From positions 1 through 25,043 of IMG/VR virus record IMGVR_UViG_3300027712_000141: DNA of 25,043 bases; one strand, given 5' to 3'. The notes under the pieces were generated by a model. That model searched no databases. It was not told the DNA's origin and saw nothing but the letters and a program-made list of their open reading frames with translations. Source of the DNA: a virus. The position numbers and the translations under genes are program-made. Positions 9,201 to 15,728 of the stretch are shown here, piece after piece (within the stretch, counting starts at the first letter, position 1; every line of letters begins with the position of its first letter).

Positions 9201-9604
9201 ACTACGTCGCCGATGGTATACTGAGTGGAATTATTGTAGCTGTTTAGGAACTCAAGACCGTTGACGAATACAGTGAAGTTTGATTCTGTGCTTTGGAATG
9301 TTGAACCAGAAGTGTGACCAGCAGTACAAATCCAGATGTCAGGTCCATACTTTACAAGGTCGTTTACCTTATAGTATACTCCGTTCGACCAGGCACCCTT
9401 GTACTGAATACCGTCAGAGATCAGATTCCAGTTAGCGGAATCAGAATAAAAACCACCCGAAGCAGAAGCATTTGATGTGTGATTGGTGACACAAACATAC
9501 GTACGTCCACCGTAAGTTACGATGTCGTCTTTGATGTAGGCAAATGTGGTTGTCCAGTTACCTTGGTAAGTAAATTTTAGTCTGCCTAGTACAAAATCGA
9601 CCAT
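6230..9604 (-). CDS. Long tail-fibre protein: eight sugar-binding-like repeats plus beta-helix
   Basis: This 1124-residue protein starts at ATG 9604 behind GGGGA. Residues about 12-416 are eight tandem ~50-residue modules with the pattern 'W..GT.Y..GD.V.YGG..Y......YW', like CBM5/12-type chitin-binding or fibre carbohydrate modules. A spacer with 'TSNGTTLSWG' (450-459) leads to 'YYVSPNGVDAAGYGST...PFKTIQYA' (468-494), the DUF1565-type opening of a right-handed beta-helix, continuing to roughly 700. Later, 'GRVYYTSTDQDGNFRVG' and 'NASAFNLSGL' resemble conserved cyanophage fibre segments. 'DAKVPTQQAVKTYVDNKAA' is the coiled-coil motif common near fibre C-termini. The start may be served by the promoter upstream of the 257-residue gene, since no late box is seen in the 34-bp gap. 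A role in host-surface polysaccharide recognition is inferred; depolymerase activity cannot be shown. Confidence 0.93.
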   Translation of the reverse strand: MVDFVLGRLKFTYQGNWTTTFAYIKDDIVTYGGRTYVCVTNHTSNASASGGFYSDSANWNLISDGIQYKGAWSNGVYYKVNDLVKYGPDIWICTAGHTSGSTFQSTESNFTVFVNGLEFLNSYNNSTQYTIGDVVTYGGYVYAAKTDTLGNLPTNATYWSVVTTGYNPRGAWSSGTAYKIGDTVIYGAYSYVASQDSTGQVPAPASSYWTQVAAGTKFIGTWSSGTGYKLGDIVTYGAYSYVALQDGTNQNPSTAGSYWQQLNPGNQFRSTYSAGTTYNKGDIVTYGGNSYIAIQDTIGNTPTNATYWTALVSGFSFQGAWSGATAYKVGQVVTYSGYSYICIQDASSGTAPSNGTYWTALNSGFKWNNAWANATSYQTGDVVSYGGSSYVSAGYNNVNNAPTPSSNVYWQLVAQGTTANLGLTTLGDTLFYNVSGLDRLPIGSNNTIMTSNGTTLSWGNPGVSANAYYVSPNGVDAAGYGSTIQKPFKTIQYATQQTSGLSTIFVKTGTYTEQLPIVVPPNVSIVGETMRTTIVQPITGVLSNDGVNNNENSTMFQMSDGTSLNSISMRGMTGFVPSGNDITGATLKGIGIAFNPSSPITTKSPYIVYCSALFTSGIGALVDGSVHASGNRSMLFHSFTNIADNGVGIYAKDKGKSEVVSCFTYFAYFGYAASGGGIIRSLNGNHSYGNYGSFARGYDTTEVSSNGVVYGNMLTLNSNAVNYSVGETIVGSVTGARGTVTAVQGTAGTVYYYKSNANTFTTNETVTGLSSTYAANTLSSNSVTGQAGFILVVSGLPQAPGIGQSLNFTSGDTQSYIIQNYSGTYINSSSVLQLVLTAQKTTPSSNGAAIQIRSNFSNIRLTGHDFLSVGTGNTTTSGYPNVNNALTIQAQETSAANVGRVYYTSTDQDGNFRVGSYFAVNQATGAATLNASAFNLSGLTSLRLGSIGAQVGALISEFSTDGTLSANSDAKVPTQQAVKTYVDNKAAQVFTLDDISPLFNGAQTAFSLTYSNTTVTSANASPVDPNKLQIYIGSVLVDYNPNFYRYDYVNLTEFGTSNTYVNGTFNSGWYLSGTSNNIINFATPPLSGMSFDGFWRSGIGIDKDVTYSTNSSTYFTPLNIAFGA
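8357..9571 (-). repeat. Eight tandem ~50-residue W-x-Y-x-GD-x-V-x-YGG modules
   Basis: The repeats are at protein residues about 12-67, 68-118, 119-167, 168-217, 218-267, 268-316, 317-366 and 367-416. Units 3-8 are closest to one another (GDIVTYGGNSYIAIQD, GDIVTYGAYSYVALQD, GDTVIYGAYSYVASQD); units 1 and 2 are more diverged and carry CVTNHTS / CTAGHTSG. The DNA of the units has diverged, but short near-identical stretches such as 'caccatangttac' recur. Confidence 0.88.
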
Positions 9605-9638
9605 TTAATGTCCCCGAATCTTTATTATTTTTTATTAT

Positions 9639-10412
9639 TTAGGAATAAGAATAATCAGCGCCGTAGCGAGCAACCAAAAATCCTCGAGAATTTAAATAAT
9701 AATTCAGTTGTTGATTATCAAATCTAACTTGCTCATATTTTCTATTCACTGTGTTTGTCAATGCTTCTTCCATACGAATAATTCCGAAACACCCAATATC
9801 ATTTCCAGAAGCATAGTAAAGCTGTTTCGGCGCATCAACAGGAACTGTAAAAATCAAAGGATTTGATGTTGATGTATTTGCATCTGGAGTTTGAGCGCTA
9901 ACATTTGCCGATCTAGAAAATTCCACGCCATACAAATATTCGTTCGTATAAGAATTGCCGCTCGGAACGGTTGAGATGAAAATTGGATGACCGATAGTAG
10001 AACTGTCTTCCGTTACGAACTTATAGGTGGAACCTTTAGTCAAATACAATACCGGACTTGTATCACCATTAATAGTATACTGAGTATTGCCGCCAACTGA
10101 AGTTACTCTAACAAGAAAAGTATTTGTAATAACATTTTTTTCACCGACTTGATCACTTGTAATCTTGTCTAGATTATGCATAGCATTGCTTAAAGTGTAA
10201 CCGTTAATGAATTCTTCCATACCATTATATGCAAAACCTTTACCAGTCATATTTGTCATATTGACTGTTTCAGCGGTATTAGACCACAAAACCTTTGTAT
10301 ATGTTAGTAAACCATTTGCATCGCGCGAAAGAGCATGCATAGCAAACTCTGATGGTGCAGCAGCCGCGGCTATAGCAGAAGTATTTTGGTATAAATTTGA
10401 AAGCTTTAACAT
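9639..10412 (-). CDS. Virion structural protein with cupredoxin-like beta domain
   Basis: This 257-residue protein starts at ATG 10412 behind a weak GGA site. Residues 1-75 include 'DANGLLTYTKVLW' (31-43) and 'GMEEFINGYTLSN' (64-76), which I recall from T4-like cyanophage structural proteins. Residues about 97-215 form a cupredoxin-like domain: 'LYLTKGSTYKFVTED' (122-136), 'GHPIFIST' (141-148), 'LIFTVPVDAPKQLYYASG' (186-203) and 'CFGII' (208-212). The usual ligand loop of such domains ('YYCSNH..M' type) is here YYASGNDIGCFG, which lacks the Cys/His/Met set, so copper binding is unlikely. The C-terminus (YEQVRFDNQQ, then 'GFLVARYGADYSY') looks like a shared structural tail. An exact late promoter precedes it. 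It is probably a small capsid, tail or fibre-associated virion protein. Confidence 0.9.
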   Translation of the reverse strand: MLKLSNLYQNTSAIAAAAAPSEFAMHALSRDANGLLTYTKVLWSNTAETVNMTNMTGKGFAYNGMEEFINGYTLSNAMHNLDKITSDQVGEKNVITNTFLVRVTSVGGNTQYTINGDTSPVLYLTKGSTYKFVTEDSSTIGHPIFISTVPSGNSYTNEYLYGVEFSRSANVSAQTPDANTSTSNPLIFTVPVDAPKQLYYASGNDIGCFGIIRMEEALTNTVNRKYEQVRFDNQQLNYYLNSRGFLVARYGADYSYS

Positions 10413-10441
10413 TTACATTAATTCCGTAAATATATCCATTC

Positions 10442-10449
10442 TATTTATA
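10442..10449 (-). promoter_or_regulatory. T4-type late promoter box TATAAATA
   Basis: An exact TATAAATA on the minus strand lies in the 45-bp gap between the 316-residue fibre gene and the 257-residue gene, 29 nt before the start at 10412. It could drive the 257- and 1124-residue genes together, because no box is seen between those two. Confidence 0.75.
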
Positions 10450-10457
10450 CTTTTTTA

Positions 10458-11408
10458 TCATACAGTAAACACTTTCCATGTCGACCCGGTATAAACGAAT
10501 TCAGCAATTGTATCTGTCATATCAAATGATAAATCGTTTGAAGTATCACCAATTGTCGACCCGTTTCTTAAAATTACAGCCGGATTTGTTAGTTTACTCC
10601 CACCACCATCGGCAATTGACAATCTTTGTCCTACACTAGGAGATGCAGGCAAAGTAAGATAAATTGAACCATTACTTGTATCCGCAAGAAATGATCTATA
10701 CGGAGTCAATGTTGTATTTGATGTTAATTTAACATATGGACCACCACCACCATAACCCCAGTACATACCAGAACCATTGCTGGTGAGGACTTGACCATTC
10801 GAACCAAAGCTACCATTAGCAACAATAACAGACGTATTACCTAGAACAATATTTGCGGTGTTGGTACTGATTGAAGTTGAATTGATCGTTACATTACTAA
10901 CAGACAATGTTCCTGTTGTCTTATTATAGGTAAAGTTATTTGAACCGCCAAGTAAGGACGAATCATTGAACTGTATGTTTGTATTGGATCCGCCATTGGC
11001 TATAGCAACAACCCACTGGAAGTTTCTGTAAATGTAAAGAGTTAAAGTATTACTATTCCACCAAAGGTCGCCGTCATTTGGGGGAGGTGATGATGGAGCT
11101 ATACTGCTTATTTGTACCGAGGCTTTTGCAGCAGAAGTTGCCCAATAAACCGAACTTCCATTACTGGTAAGAACCTGACCAGCAGCACCAGAATCACCGT
11201 TTGCATAAAAACCACCGGAACCAAAAGTCAGATTCCCGGTTATTGAAATATTTGATACATTAGAACTAAGTTCAAATACAGAACTGCCGTTGGAAGTGTA
11301 TACTTTCTTATCAGCTAGATTGACACCTAGTTCACCTAGATCAAGATCTAGGGTTGTGGGTATTACACCACTTATTAAACTTCGTTTGACTTTAAACTTG
11401 GTTGCCAT
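10458..11408 (-). CDS. Tail-fibre protein (316 residues)
   Basis: The start is ATG 11408, inside the end of the upstream coiled-coil gene (17-bp overlap), behind GAG. The N-terminus 'MATKFKVKRS' with 'LGELGVNLADKKVYTSNGSS' is the usual opening of phage fibres ('GE.a.N..dgkly..'). Two 'GQVLTSNGSxxYW' modules occur near residues 77-90 and 206-218, and between them 'NTNIQFNDSSLLGG' (about 140-153), shared with the 568-residue fibre. The last ~90 residues ('ADTSNGSIYLTLPASPSVGQ', then 'ILRNGSTIGD' and 'FVYTGSTWKVFTV') match a C-terminal beta domain common in phage tail fibres and probably trimeric. It is likely a tail fibre; its receptor is unknown. Confidence 0.9.
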   Translation of the reverse strand: MATKFKVKRSLISGVIPTTLDLDLGELGVNLADKKVYTSNGSSVFELSSNVSNISITGNLTFGSGGFYANGDSGAAGQVLTSNGSSVYWATSAAKASVQISSIAPSSPPPNDGDLWWNSNTLTLYIYRNFQWVVAIANGGSNTNIQFNDSSLLGGSNNFTYNKTTGTLSVSNVTINSTSISTNTANIVLGNTSVIVANGSFGSNGQVLTSNGSGMYWGYGGGGPYVKLTSNTTLTPYRSFLADTSNGSIYLTLPASPSVGQRLSIADGGGSKLTNPAVILRNGSTIGDTSNDLSFDMTDTIAEFVYTGSTWKVFTV

Positions 11409-11922
11409 CAGTCCACTCTGAGTCGCTAGGCGTCAGTTTCTTTTTATTGTTTTTAATAGTGCTGAGTTTTGATAGTTTACTATTAGCTTCTTCCAAAGCT
11501 CCACTTACTTTATTGTAGTTTTCTTTCATTTGATCCATATCTTTTTGATAAGTTTCAACTTTGGTACTAAGCTTGTTTACTGTTACAGATTTATTTGCAA
11601 GTTCATTTTCTACTGTTTTATATTTGTTTTGAAAATCTGTTAGATACACTATTCTTTCTTCAGCTTCGTCAAGTTTTTTCTTTAATCCATCTCTATCATT
11701 GGTAATCGACTGCAAACCATTTACAGCTTGATTAATTGCAGTATTCAGTTGTCTTACTTGTTCTTCCAATTCTGAAATGGTGGCATTACGTTCGTTAAGA
11801 GCCATTTCCAATACAGTTGATTTTGTATCAGCCTGTAGTAGTCTACGCATTTGTTCAAGAAAAAGTGATTCTTGTTTCTTTATATACGTTTCAACAAAAA
11901 AGTCATTATCAGTTTCACTCAT
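11392..11922 (-). CDS. Coiled-coil protein (176 residues), fibre-cluster accessory
   Basis: It starts at ATG 11922; a good TAAAGGAG site lies upstream, about 10 nt away. Almost the whole protein (about residues 5-165) is charged and predicted helical, rich in Glu/Lys/Leu/Asn. Stretches such as 'ISELEEQVRQLNTAI' and 'LKKKLDEAEERIVYLTDFQ' have heptad-like spacing of hydrophobic residues. It has no cysteine, signal or membrane segment. The C-terminus is basic then acidic ('KNNKKKLTPSDSEWTDG') and overlaps the start of the 316-residue fibre by 17 bp, so translation is probably coupled. A structural rod, fibre connector or assembly factor is possible; the family is not recognised. Confidence 0.85.
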   Translation of the reverse strand: MSETDNDFFVETYIKKQESLFLEQMRRLLQADTKSTVLEMALNERNATISELEEQVRQLNTAINQAVNGLQSITNDRDGLKKKLDEAEERIVYLTDFQNKYKTVENELANKSVTVNKLSTKVETYQKDMDQMKENYNKVSGALEEANSKLSKLSTIKNNKKKLTPSDSEWTDGNQV

Positions 11923-11937
11923 AATATAAATTCTCCT

Positions 11938-13644
11938 TTAGAATGTTCCACCATCAAGTATGTTATAAACTAGAGCAGTTCCATTTGACTGTAATACATA
12001 ACCTGAAGTTCCTAGAGCCAATTGAGTAAATCCATTAGTGGAATTACCAACCAGAATAGCATTATTTGTAACTGTGTTTATTCCAGTACCACCACTATTT
12101 GCCATCAGCGGTGATGATATTGAAATTGAGTTAGCGATGATTGCTACATTAACCGTAGAGTTTGCAGTTACAACAACTGATGTTGCATTTGTTGTTATAC
12201 CACTGGAATTCAGATATGCCCATACTGAAGACAGTTTGAAAGATGGGTCGTTGATATCAACAACATTGCTGCCAGGTTCTGTTGTATAGTTTTTAAACAG
12301 ATAATAAGCATCCGTAGCAGCATGTCTAATAACACCAGTATGTCTATCTGTAGTTCCATCATAATAGTGACCGACGAAACCAATGTCTACTAGATCTGAA
12401 GTATGATTATTAGAAGCTAGAATAATCAGAGGATCCGAAATGATTACCGAGCTAACGTTTGTGGTTACAAGGTTACCAGTGACAAAAATATCACCACCGA
12501 CTTCTAGATTACCTTCAATATAACCGCGAGTGGCATGAACGTTTGCAGCCCAAACATAATTCCAGCGCTGACCTGATTGACCGATATCGTAGGCAACGTT
12601 CGCCGCTGGATTAAAATTTGTATTGGCTCTACCAATAAAACTTATATTGTCAACAATATTATTACCAAGAACAACGTTACCTGTGGCACTGATTGAATCA
12701 AATGTAACACTATCGGTAACAGCAACAGGCTGACCAATATAAACACCGGAAGAGTTAACAGTGACACCAGTCCCTGGATTTACAAATACACCGCTTGAAT
12801 TGGCAATAATACCATTGTTTGCAAGAACTGATAGGGTACCGGTTGTGGTGATGGTACCACCAATAAGACCATTACCTGTAGCAACCGAAGAAACTCTATC
12901 ACCCCAATAAGCAGAAGAAGCATTAGAAAGCAGTACCTGACCAGCTGTTCCGATACTACCATTAGCTTGCAACCCAACACTTGAACCGATTACGACTTTG
13001 GTTGAATTTGCAACAAAATTTGAACCGACAGAGAATGATGAAGCATTTACACTATTAGCAACAAAAACACCTGTGGCATTAACAACAAAATTACTACCAA
13101 GAGATACTGAAGAAGCATTGACAGTACCAGTCAGGAATGCGCCAGTGCTGTTGGCTACAAAACTTGAACCGACGGTATAAACAGCTGCGTTTACAGTATT
13201 AGAATTGATATTAACTGTTGCTAGGGTAGCAGTTGCTTGGTCAAATGTCAGATTTGCGTTAGCCCCAAGAGCACCGCTATTATTAAACTGAACTTGTGTA
13301 TTCGAACCGACAACACCGGGTAGAGGAGTATTCCAGTAAATTCCACCAGTTGAATTGGATGTTATAACTTGTCCGTTAGTACCAAAAGCACCGTTAGCAT
13401 AAACTTTGGTTGCAACAAGATTTGCCGCTCTGATTTCGTTAAGATATCCAGTTGTATTTGCTACAAGTGCCTGATTTGCAGTTAGGAATCCAGGAACCCT
13501 TACGCCACCAATCGCAACAATACTACCATTTGGACTACCAATATAAAGAACATCACCATTCGATGTATAGGCGAGCTCGCCATTAGCTAAAGATCCTGGA
13601 GTACTAGCGGTGGTACTACGTTTGATCTGAATTAAATTTGCCAC
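11938..13644 (-). CDS. Tail-fibre protein (568 residues), GTG start
   Basis: The start is GTG 13644-13642, immediately after the TAA of the previous gene, behind GGGGGAAA. The N-terminus 'MANLIQIKRSTTAS' with 'NGELAYTSNG' is a standard fibre opening. 'GQVITSNSTGGIYW' (91-104) and 'GQVLLSNASSAYW' (235-247) repeat a module found in the 316-residue fibre. 'NTQVQFNNSGALGANANLTF' (115-134) is another shared block. Residues 156-222 hold a three-fold repeat. 'YDIGQSGQRWNYVWAANV' (352-369) is a knob-type motif matched in the 391-residue fibre. 'ISDPLIILASNN' (402-413) and 'DIGFVGHYYDG' (420-430) resemble cyanophage fibres. It ends in LDGGTF. It is likely a fibre or baseplate-attached adhesin. Confidence 0.92.
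   Translation of the reverse strand: MANLIQIKRSTTASTPGSLANGELAYTSNGDVLYIGSPNGSIVAIGGVRVPGFLTANQALVANTTGYLNEIRAANLVATKVYANGAFGTNGQVITSNSTGGIYWNTPLPGVVGSNTQVQFNNSGALGANANLTFDQATATLATVNINSNTVNAAVYTVGSSFVANSTGAFLTGTVNASSVSLGSNFVVNATGVFVANSVNASSFSVGSNFVANSTKVVIGSSVGLQANGSIGTAGQVLLSNASSAYWGDRVSSVATGNGLIGGTITTTGTLSVLANNGIIANSSGVFVNPGTGVTVNSSGVYIGQPVAVTDSVTFDSISATGNVVLGNNIVDNISFIGRANTNFNPAANVAYDIGQSGQRWNYVWAANVHATRGYIEGNLEVGGDIFVTGNLVTTNVSSVIISDPLIILASNNHTSDLVDIGFVGHYYDGTTDRHTGVIRHAATDAYYLFKNYTTEPGSNVVDINDPSFKLSSVWAYLNSSGITTNATSVVVTANSTVNVAIIANSISISSPLMANSGGTGINTVTNNAILVGNSTNGFTQLALGTSGYVLQSNGTALVYNILDGGTF
12979..13179 (-). repeat. Three-fold ~24-residue repeat in fibre shaft
   Basis: Residues about 156-222 of the 568-residue fibre contain VGSSFVANSTGAFLTG, LGSNFVVNATGVFVAN and VGSNFVANSTKVVIGS separated by 'TVNASSVS' / 'SVNASSFS' links. 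The corresponding DNA units are visibly similar. This looks like a beta-prism shaft grown by internal duplication. Confidence 0.8.
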
Positions 13645-13992
13645 TTAAAAATTTCCCCCGTCTAGATCCATTTGTCTAACGACATATTTATTATTTGTTG
13701 TATTGAACACCAGCGTGCTATTATTTGCCGGAGGAACTTGTGAAAGCTGAACATCAGTAATAGAAGCCACGGTAACATTGGATACAAGATTTGATGCGTA
13801 GGCTATTGCATTTGCATACGTTGTGGCGTCATTCGCCAGCATAGCAGAAGTATTTGAAAACTTTGTAAGGTCGGAAATAGCCGAAGCAGTAACAACAGGG
13901 ACACTAGCCGGCATCGTCAGAAGTGAGCCGTTCTGATTGACTACTTTAACCTTATATTGATTGGTAGTTACAGATTTGACTACGAAAGACAT
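13645..13992 (-). CDS. Small putative fibre-associated protein (115 residues)
   Basis: It starts at ATG 13992 behind GAGGT (spacing about 5). One base separates this start from the upstream stop, and its own stop abuts the GTG of the 568-residue fibre, so the three genes look translationally coupled. Residues about 30-75 are Ala/Ser/Thr-rich and may be helical; about 75-95 are beta-like. The C-terminus 'LVFNTTNNKYVVRQMDLDGGNF' shares the LDGGxF ending of the 568-residue fibre. No cysteine, membrane segment or enzyme motif was seen. It may be a fibre base, cap or trimerisation element, but I cannot name the family. Confidence 0.85.
   Translation of the reverse strand: MSFVVKSVTTNQYKVKVVNQNGSLLTMPASVPVVTASAISDLTKFSNTSAMLANDATTYANAIAYASNLVSNVTVASITDVQLSQVPPANNSTLVFNTTNNKYVVRQMDLDGGNF
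13685..13692 (-). promoter_or_regulatory. Possible late promoter variant AATAAATA
   Basis: The minus strand reads AATAAATA, one mismatch at the first base of the late box, within the 3' end of the 115-residue gene and 41 nt before the GTG at 13644. It is coding sequence in an AT-rich genome, so chance is a real possibility. Confidence 0.25.
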
Positions 13993-13993
13993 A

Positions 13994-14320
13994 TTACCTC
14001 GTCACTTGTGGAGTAACAGTTACAATTCCTTCAACGATACGAGAACGAATGCCGGATTGACTTTCGACCTCAACATCATAAACATAACGACCGGCAACAA
14101 TACTACTAGTTGTTGCTGCATTCATGGAAAGAGTGACTAAACCAGTATTATTTAAAATTACATCAAACGTATAAGAATTTGAAGAAGAATACGATTTTCT
14201 AATTTGTGAGTTGGCTGTAAACCCAGTAAAGTCAATTGGTTCATCAATTGCATCATGAATTGTATACGTTGTATTGAACGTAGCACCTTGATCAATTACA
14301 ATGTTTACTTTGGCTGCCAT
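13994..14320 (-). CDS. Small Ig-like/BppU-like virion protein (108 residues)
   Basis: It starts at ATG 14320 behind AGAGG (spacing about 6). The order of conserved blocks is 'VNIVIDQGATFNTTYTI' (5-21), 'IDFTGFTANSQIRKSY' (28-43), a strand-rich centre, then 'AGRYVYDVEVES' (76-87) and 'SRIVEGIVTVTPQVTR' at the C-terminus. I recall this pattern from small conserved proteins in T4-like cyanophages, and the fold resembles the N-terminal Ig-like domain of BppU-type baseplate upper proteins. It lies 9 bp after the 391-residue fibre stop and 1 bp before the next start. A role in joining fibres to the baseplate is inferred from that similarity and position. Confidence 0.9.
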   Translation of the reverse strand: MAAKVNIVIDQGATFNTTYTIHDAIDEPIDFTGFTANSQIRKSYSSSNSYTFDVILNNTGLVTLSMNAATTSSIVAGRYVYDVEVESQSGIRSRIVEGIVTVTPQVTR

Positions 14321-14329
14321 TTTAACCTC

Positions 14330-15505
14330 TTATGGAACGATGGAAGTTCTGATGAATTTAGCCACAACGTTTGCTGTCGTTGGAGTTAGCTGTAAAGCAA
14401 TATTACCACCACTAATAACTGCATCAAAAGTACCAAGAGAAACACTATTGAATAAGGTCTGATATTCTGTTATGTATGGTGTTGTTCCATCATGAAGAAT
14501 AATAAGTTTTGTCATATGATAATATGGTGTCGGCGTTACAGTCGTATCCGAAAGTTGAACCGTATATTCAAAAGAACGATATGATGAAGTCAAGACGACA
14601 TCTATATTTGCGGCCGCAGTACTATTATTAAATGTATAAGTATTTGCATATTTATGCGCTATCGAATTAAGTAATAATATTCCAGTTGTAGAAATATTTG
14701 AGGATATCACATAGTTAAAATAACCGTAAAGCCAGGATGAACTAGAATTACCAATATTATAATAATTACTTGATGCCGGAACTATATTACCTGCGGCTGT
14801 TCCGGAATAAGTTAAACTCCCTGAAACCGCAAGACTTCCACCAACCGCCATATTACCGATTACGTTTGCATTACCACCAACACCTAAATTTCCTGTCACG
14901 TTTGCCGTTGACTGAAGATTTACTGCTCCTACAACGCTTAAAGTATTAGAAAGATATACATTTCCAACGATTGTGGTATTCGAAGTATTTGCAACTATTT
15001 GTGTACCGTTAACAGCAAAAACATTATAAACACTATTTGCTTTTAATATTGTATTACCTGTAATAGTTGTATTACCAGTGGCATTTAATGTACCAGAAGT
15101 TACATTTGTAACACTTGCATTAATATTTAAGTAATTGCCACCGATAGTCGTATTACCACCGGTGGCTATAATATAAATTGAATTGGTTGTAATTACTACG
15201 TTTGAATATATTGAATTTGCATTAAATGATACTAAATTTGAACTTGCATAAGTAAAAGCAGTATTTGTAATTAAATTAAGTGTATTGCCGGTAGCTAAAG
15301 TCCCACCAGCAATACCCGTATAAGCAACTAGGGTGTTTGCGCCAAAATAACCATTTACATATGCGTTTCCGGTTGATAAAGATCCGGCTGAAGAAGTGTC
15401 AACAGTAACTGTATTCTGAGATACAATAGTGGCAAGTGTATTTGTTTTCGATAACCAAGAACCGAAGGTATCGGTATTTGATACGTTAGCTACTGCAATA
15501 GTCAT
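14330..15505 (-). CDS. Tail-fibre protein (391 residues)
   Basis: The start is ATG 15505, with only a distant AGGG upstream (about 14 nt), 3 bp after the stop of the 71-residue coiled-coil gene; coupling is likely. The N-terminus 'MTIAVANVSNTDTFGSWLSK' and 'LSTGNAYVNGYFG' resemble fibre N-termini recalled from T4-like marine phages. The shaft consists of short beta repeats with recurrent T-G-N-T, such as 'NATGNTTITGNTILKANS', 'NVTGNLGVGGNANVIGNMAV' and 'GGSLAVSGSLTYSG'. 'YYNIGNSSSSWLYGYFNYV' (about 250-268) is the knob motif also found in the 568-residue fibre. The last ~110 residues form a distinct beta C-terminal domain ('YTVQLSDTTVTPTPYYHMTK'). A fibre or baseplate-spike role is likely; the receptor is unknown. 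Confidence 0.9.
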   Translation of the reverse strand: MTIAVANVSNTDTFGSWLSKTNTLATIVSQNTVTVDTSSAGSLSTGNAYVNGYFGANTLVAYTGIAGGTLATGNTLNLITNTAFTYASSNLVSFNANSIYSNVVITTNSIYIIATGGNTTIGGNYLNINASVTNVTSGTLNATGNTTITGNTILKANSVYNVFAVNGTQIVANTSNTTIVGNVYLSNTLSVVGAVNLQSTANVTGNLGVGGNANVIGNMAVGGSLAVSGSLTYSGTAAGNIVPASSNYYNIGNSSSSWLYGYFNYVISSNISTTGILLLNSIAHKYANTYTFNNSTAAANIDVVLTSSYRSFEYTVQLSDTTVTPTPYYHMTKLIILHDGTTPYITEYQTLFNSVSLGTFDAVISGGNIALQLTPTTANVVAKFIRTSIVP

Positions 15506-15508
15506 ATT

Positions 15509-15724
15509 TTATTTCTGCCCTATCAGTTGTCTTAATAAAGACTTAATTTCTTCTACATCATTCTTAAGCTGATCATTTTCTTTAAATAACTTTTGCAATT
15601 TAATTTTCTCTTCGCGATCCTGCTTGTATTTATCAAGCTCTTTTGAGTTAGTATTTAAAACCGCTTTGCTGTCTTTTAACCTAACAAGATCCTTATTATC
15701 TTTTACTTTTAAAATTTCAGTCAT
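15509..15724 (-). CDS. Short coiled-coil protein (71 residues)
   Basis: This 71-residue protein is almost entirely charged and helical ('DKYKQDREEKIKLQKLFKEN'), with Leu/Ile at heptad-like spacing; Lys, Glu and Asp dominate. ATG 15724 lies 4 bp after the stop of the 831-residue gene and has no evident Shine-Dalgarno site, so translation probably depends on coupling. Its own stop is 3 bp before the 391-residue fibre start. The position parallels that of the 176-residue coiled-coil gene before the 316-residue fibre. An assembly, linker or scaffold role is inferred; the family is not recognised. Confidence 0.8.
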   Translation of the reverse strand: MTEILKVKDNKDLVRLKDSKAVLNTNSKELDKYKQDREEKIKLQKLFKENDQLKNDVEEIKSLLRQLIGQK

Positions 15725-15728
15725 AAGT

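Noticed and set aside
8357-9571. Regular repeats considered as a CRISPR-like or iteron array
   Set aside because: The periodicity is of ~150 bp coding units conserved at protein level, not short identical DNA repeats with unique spacers.
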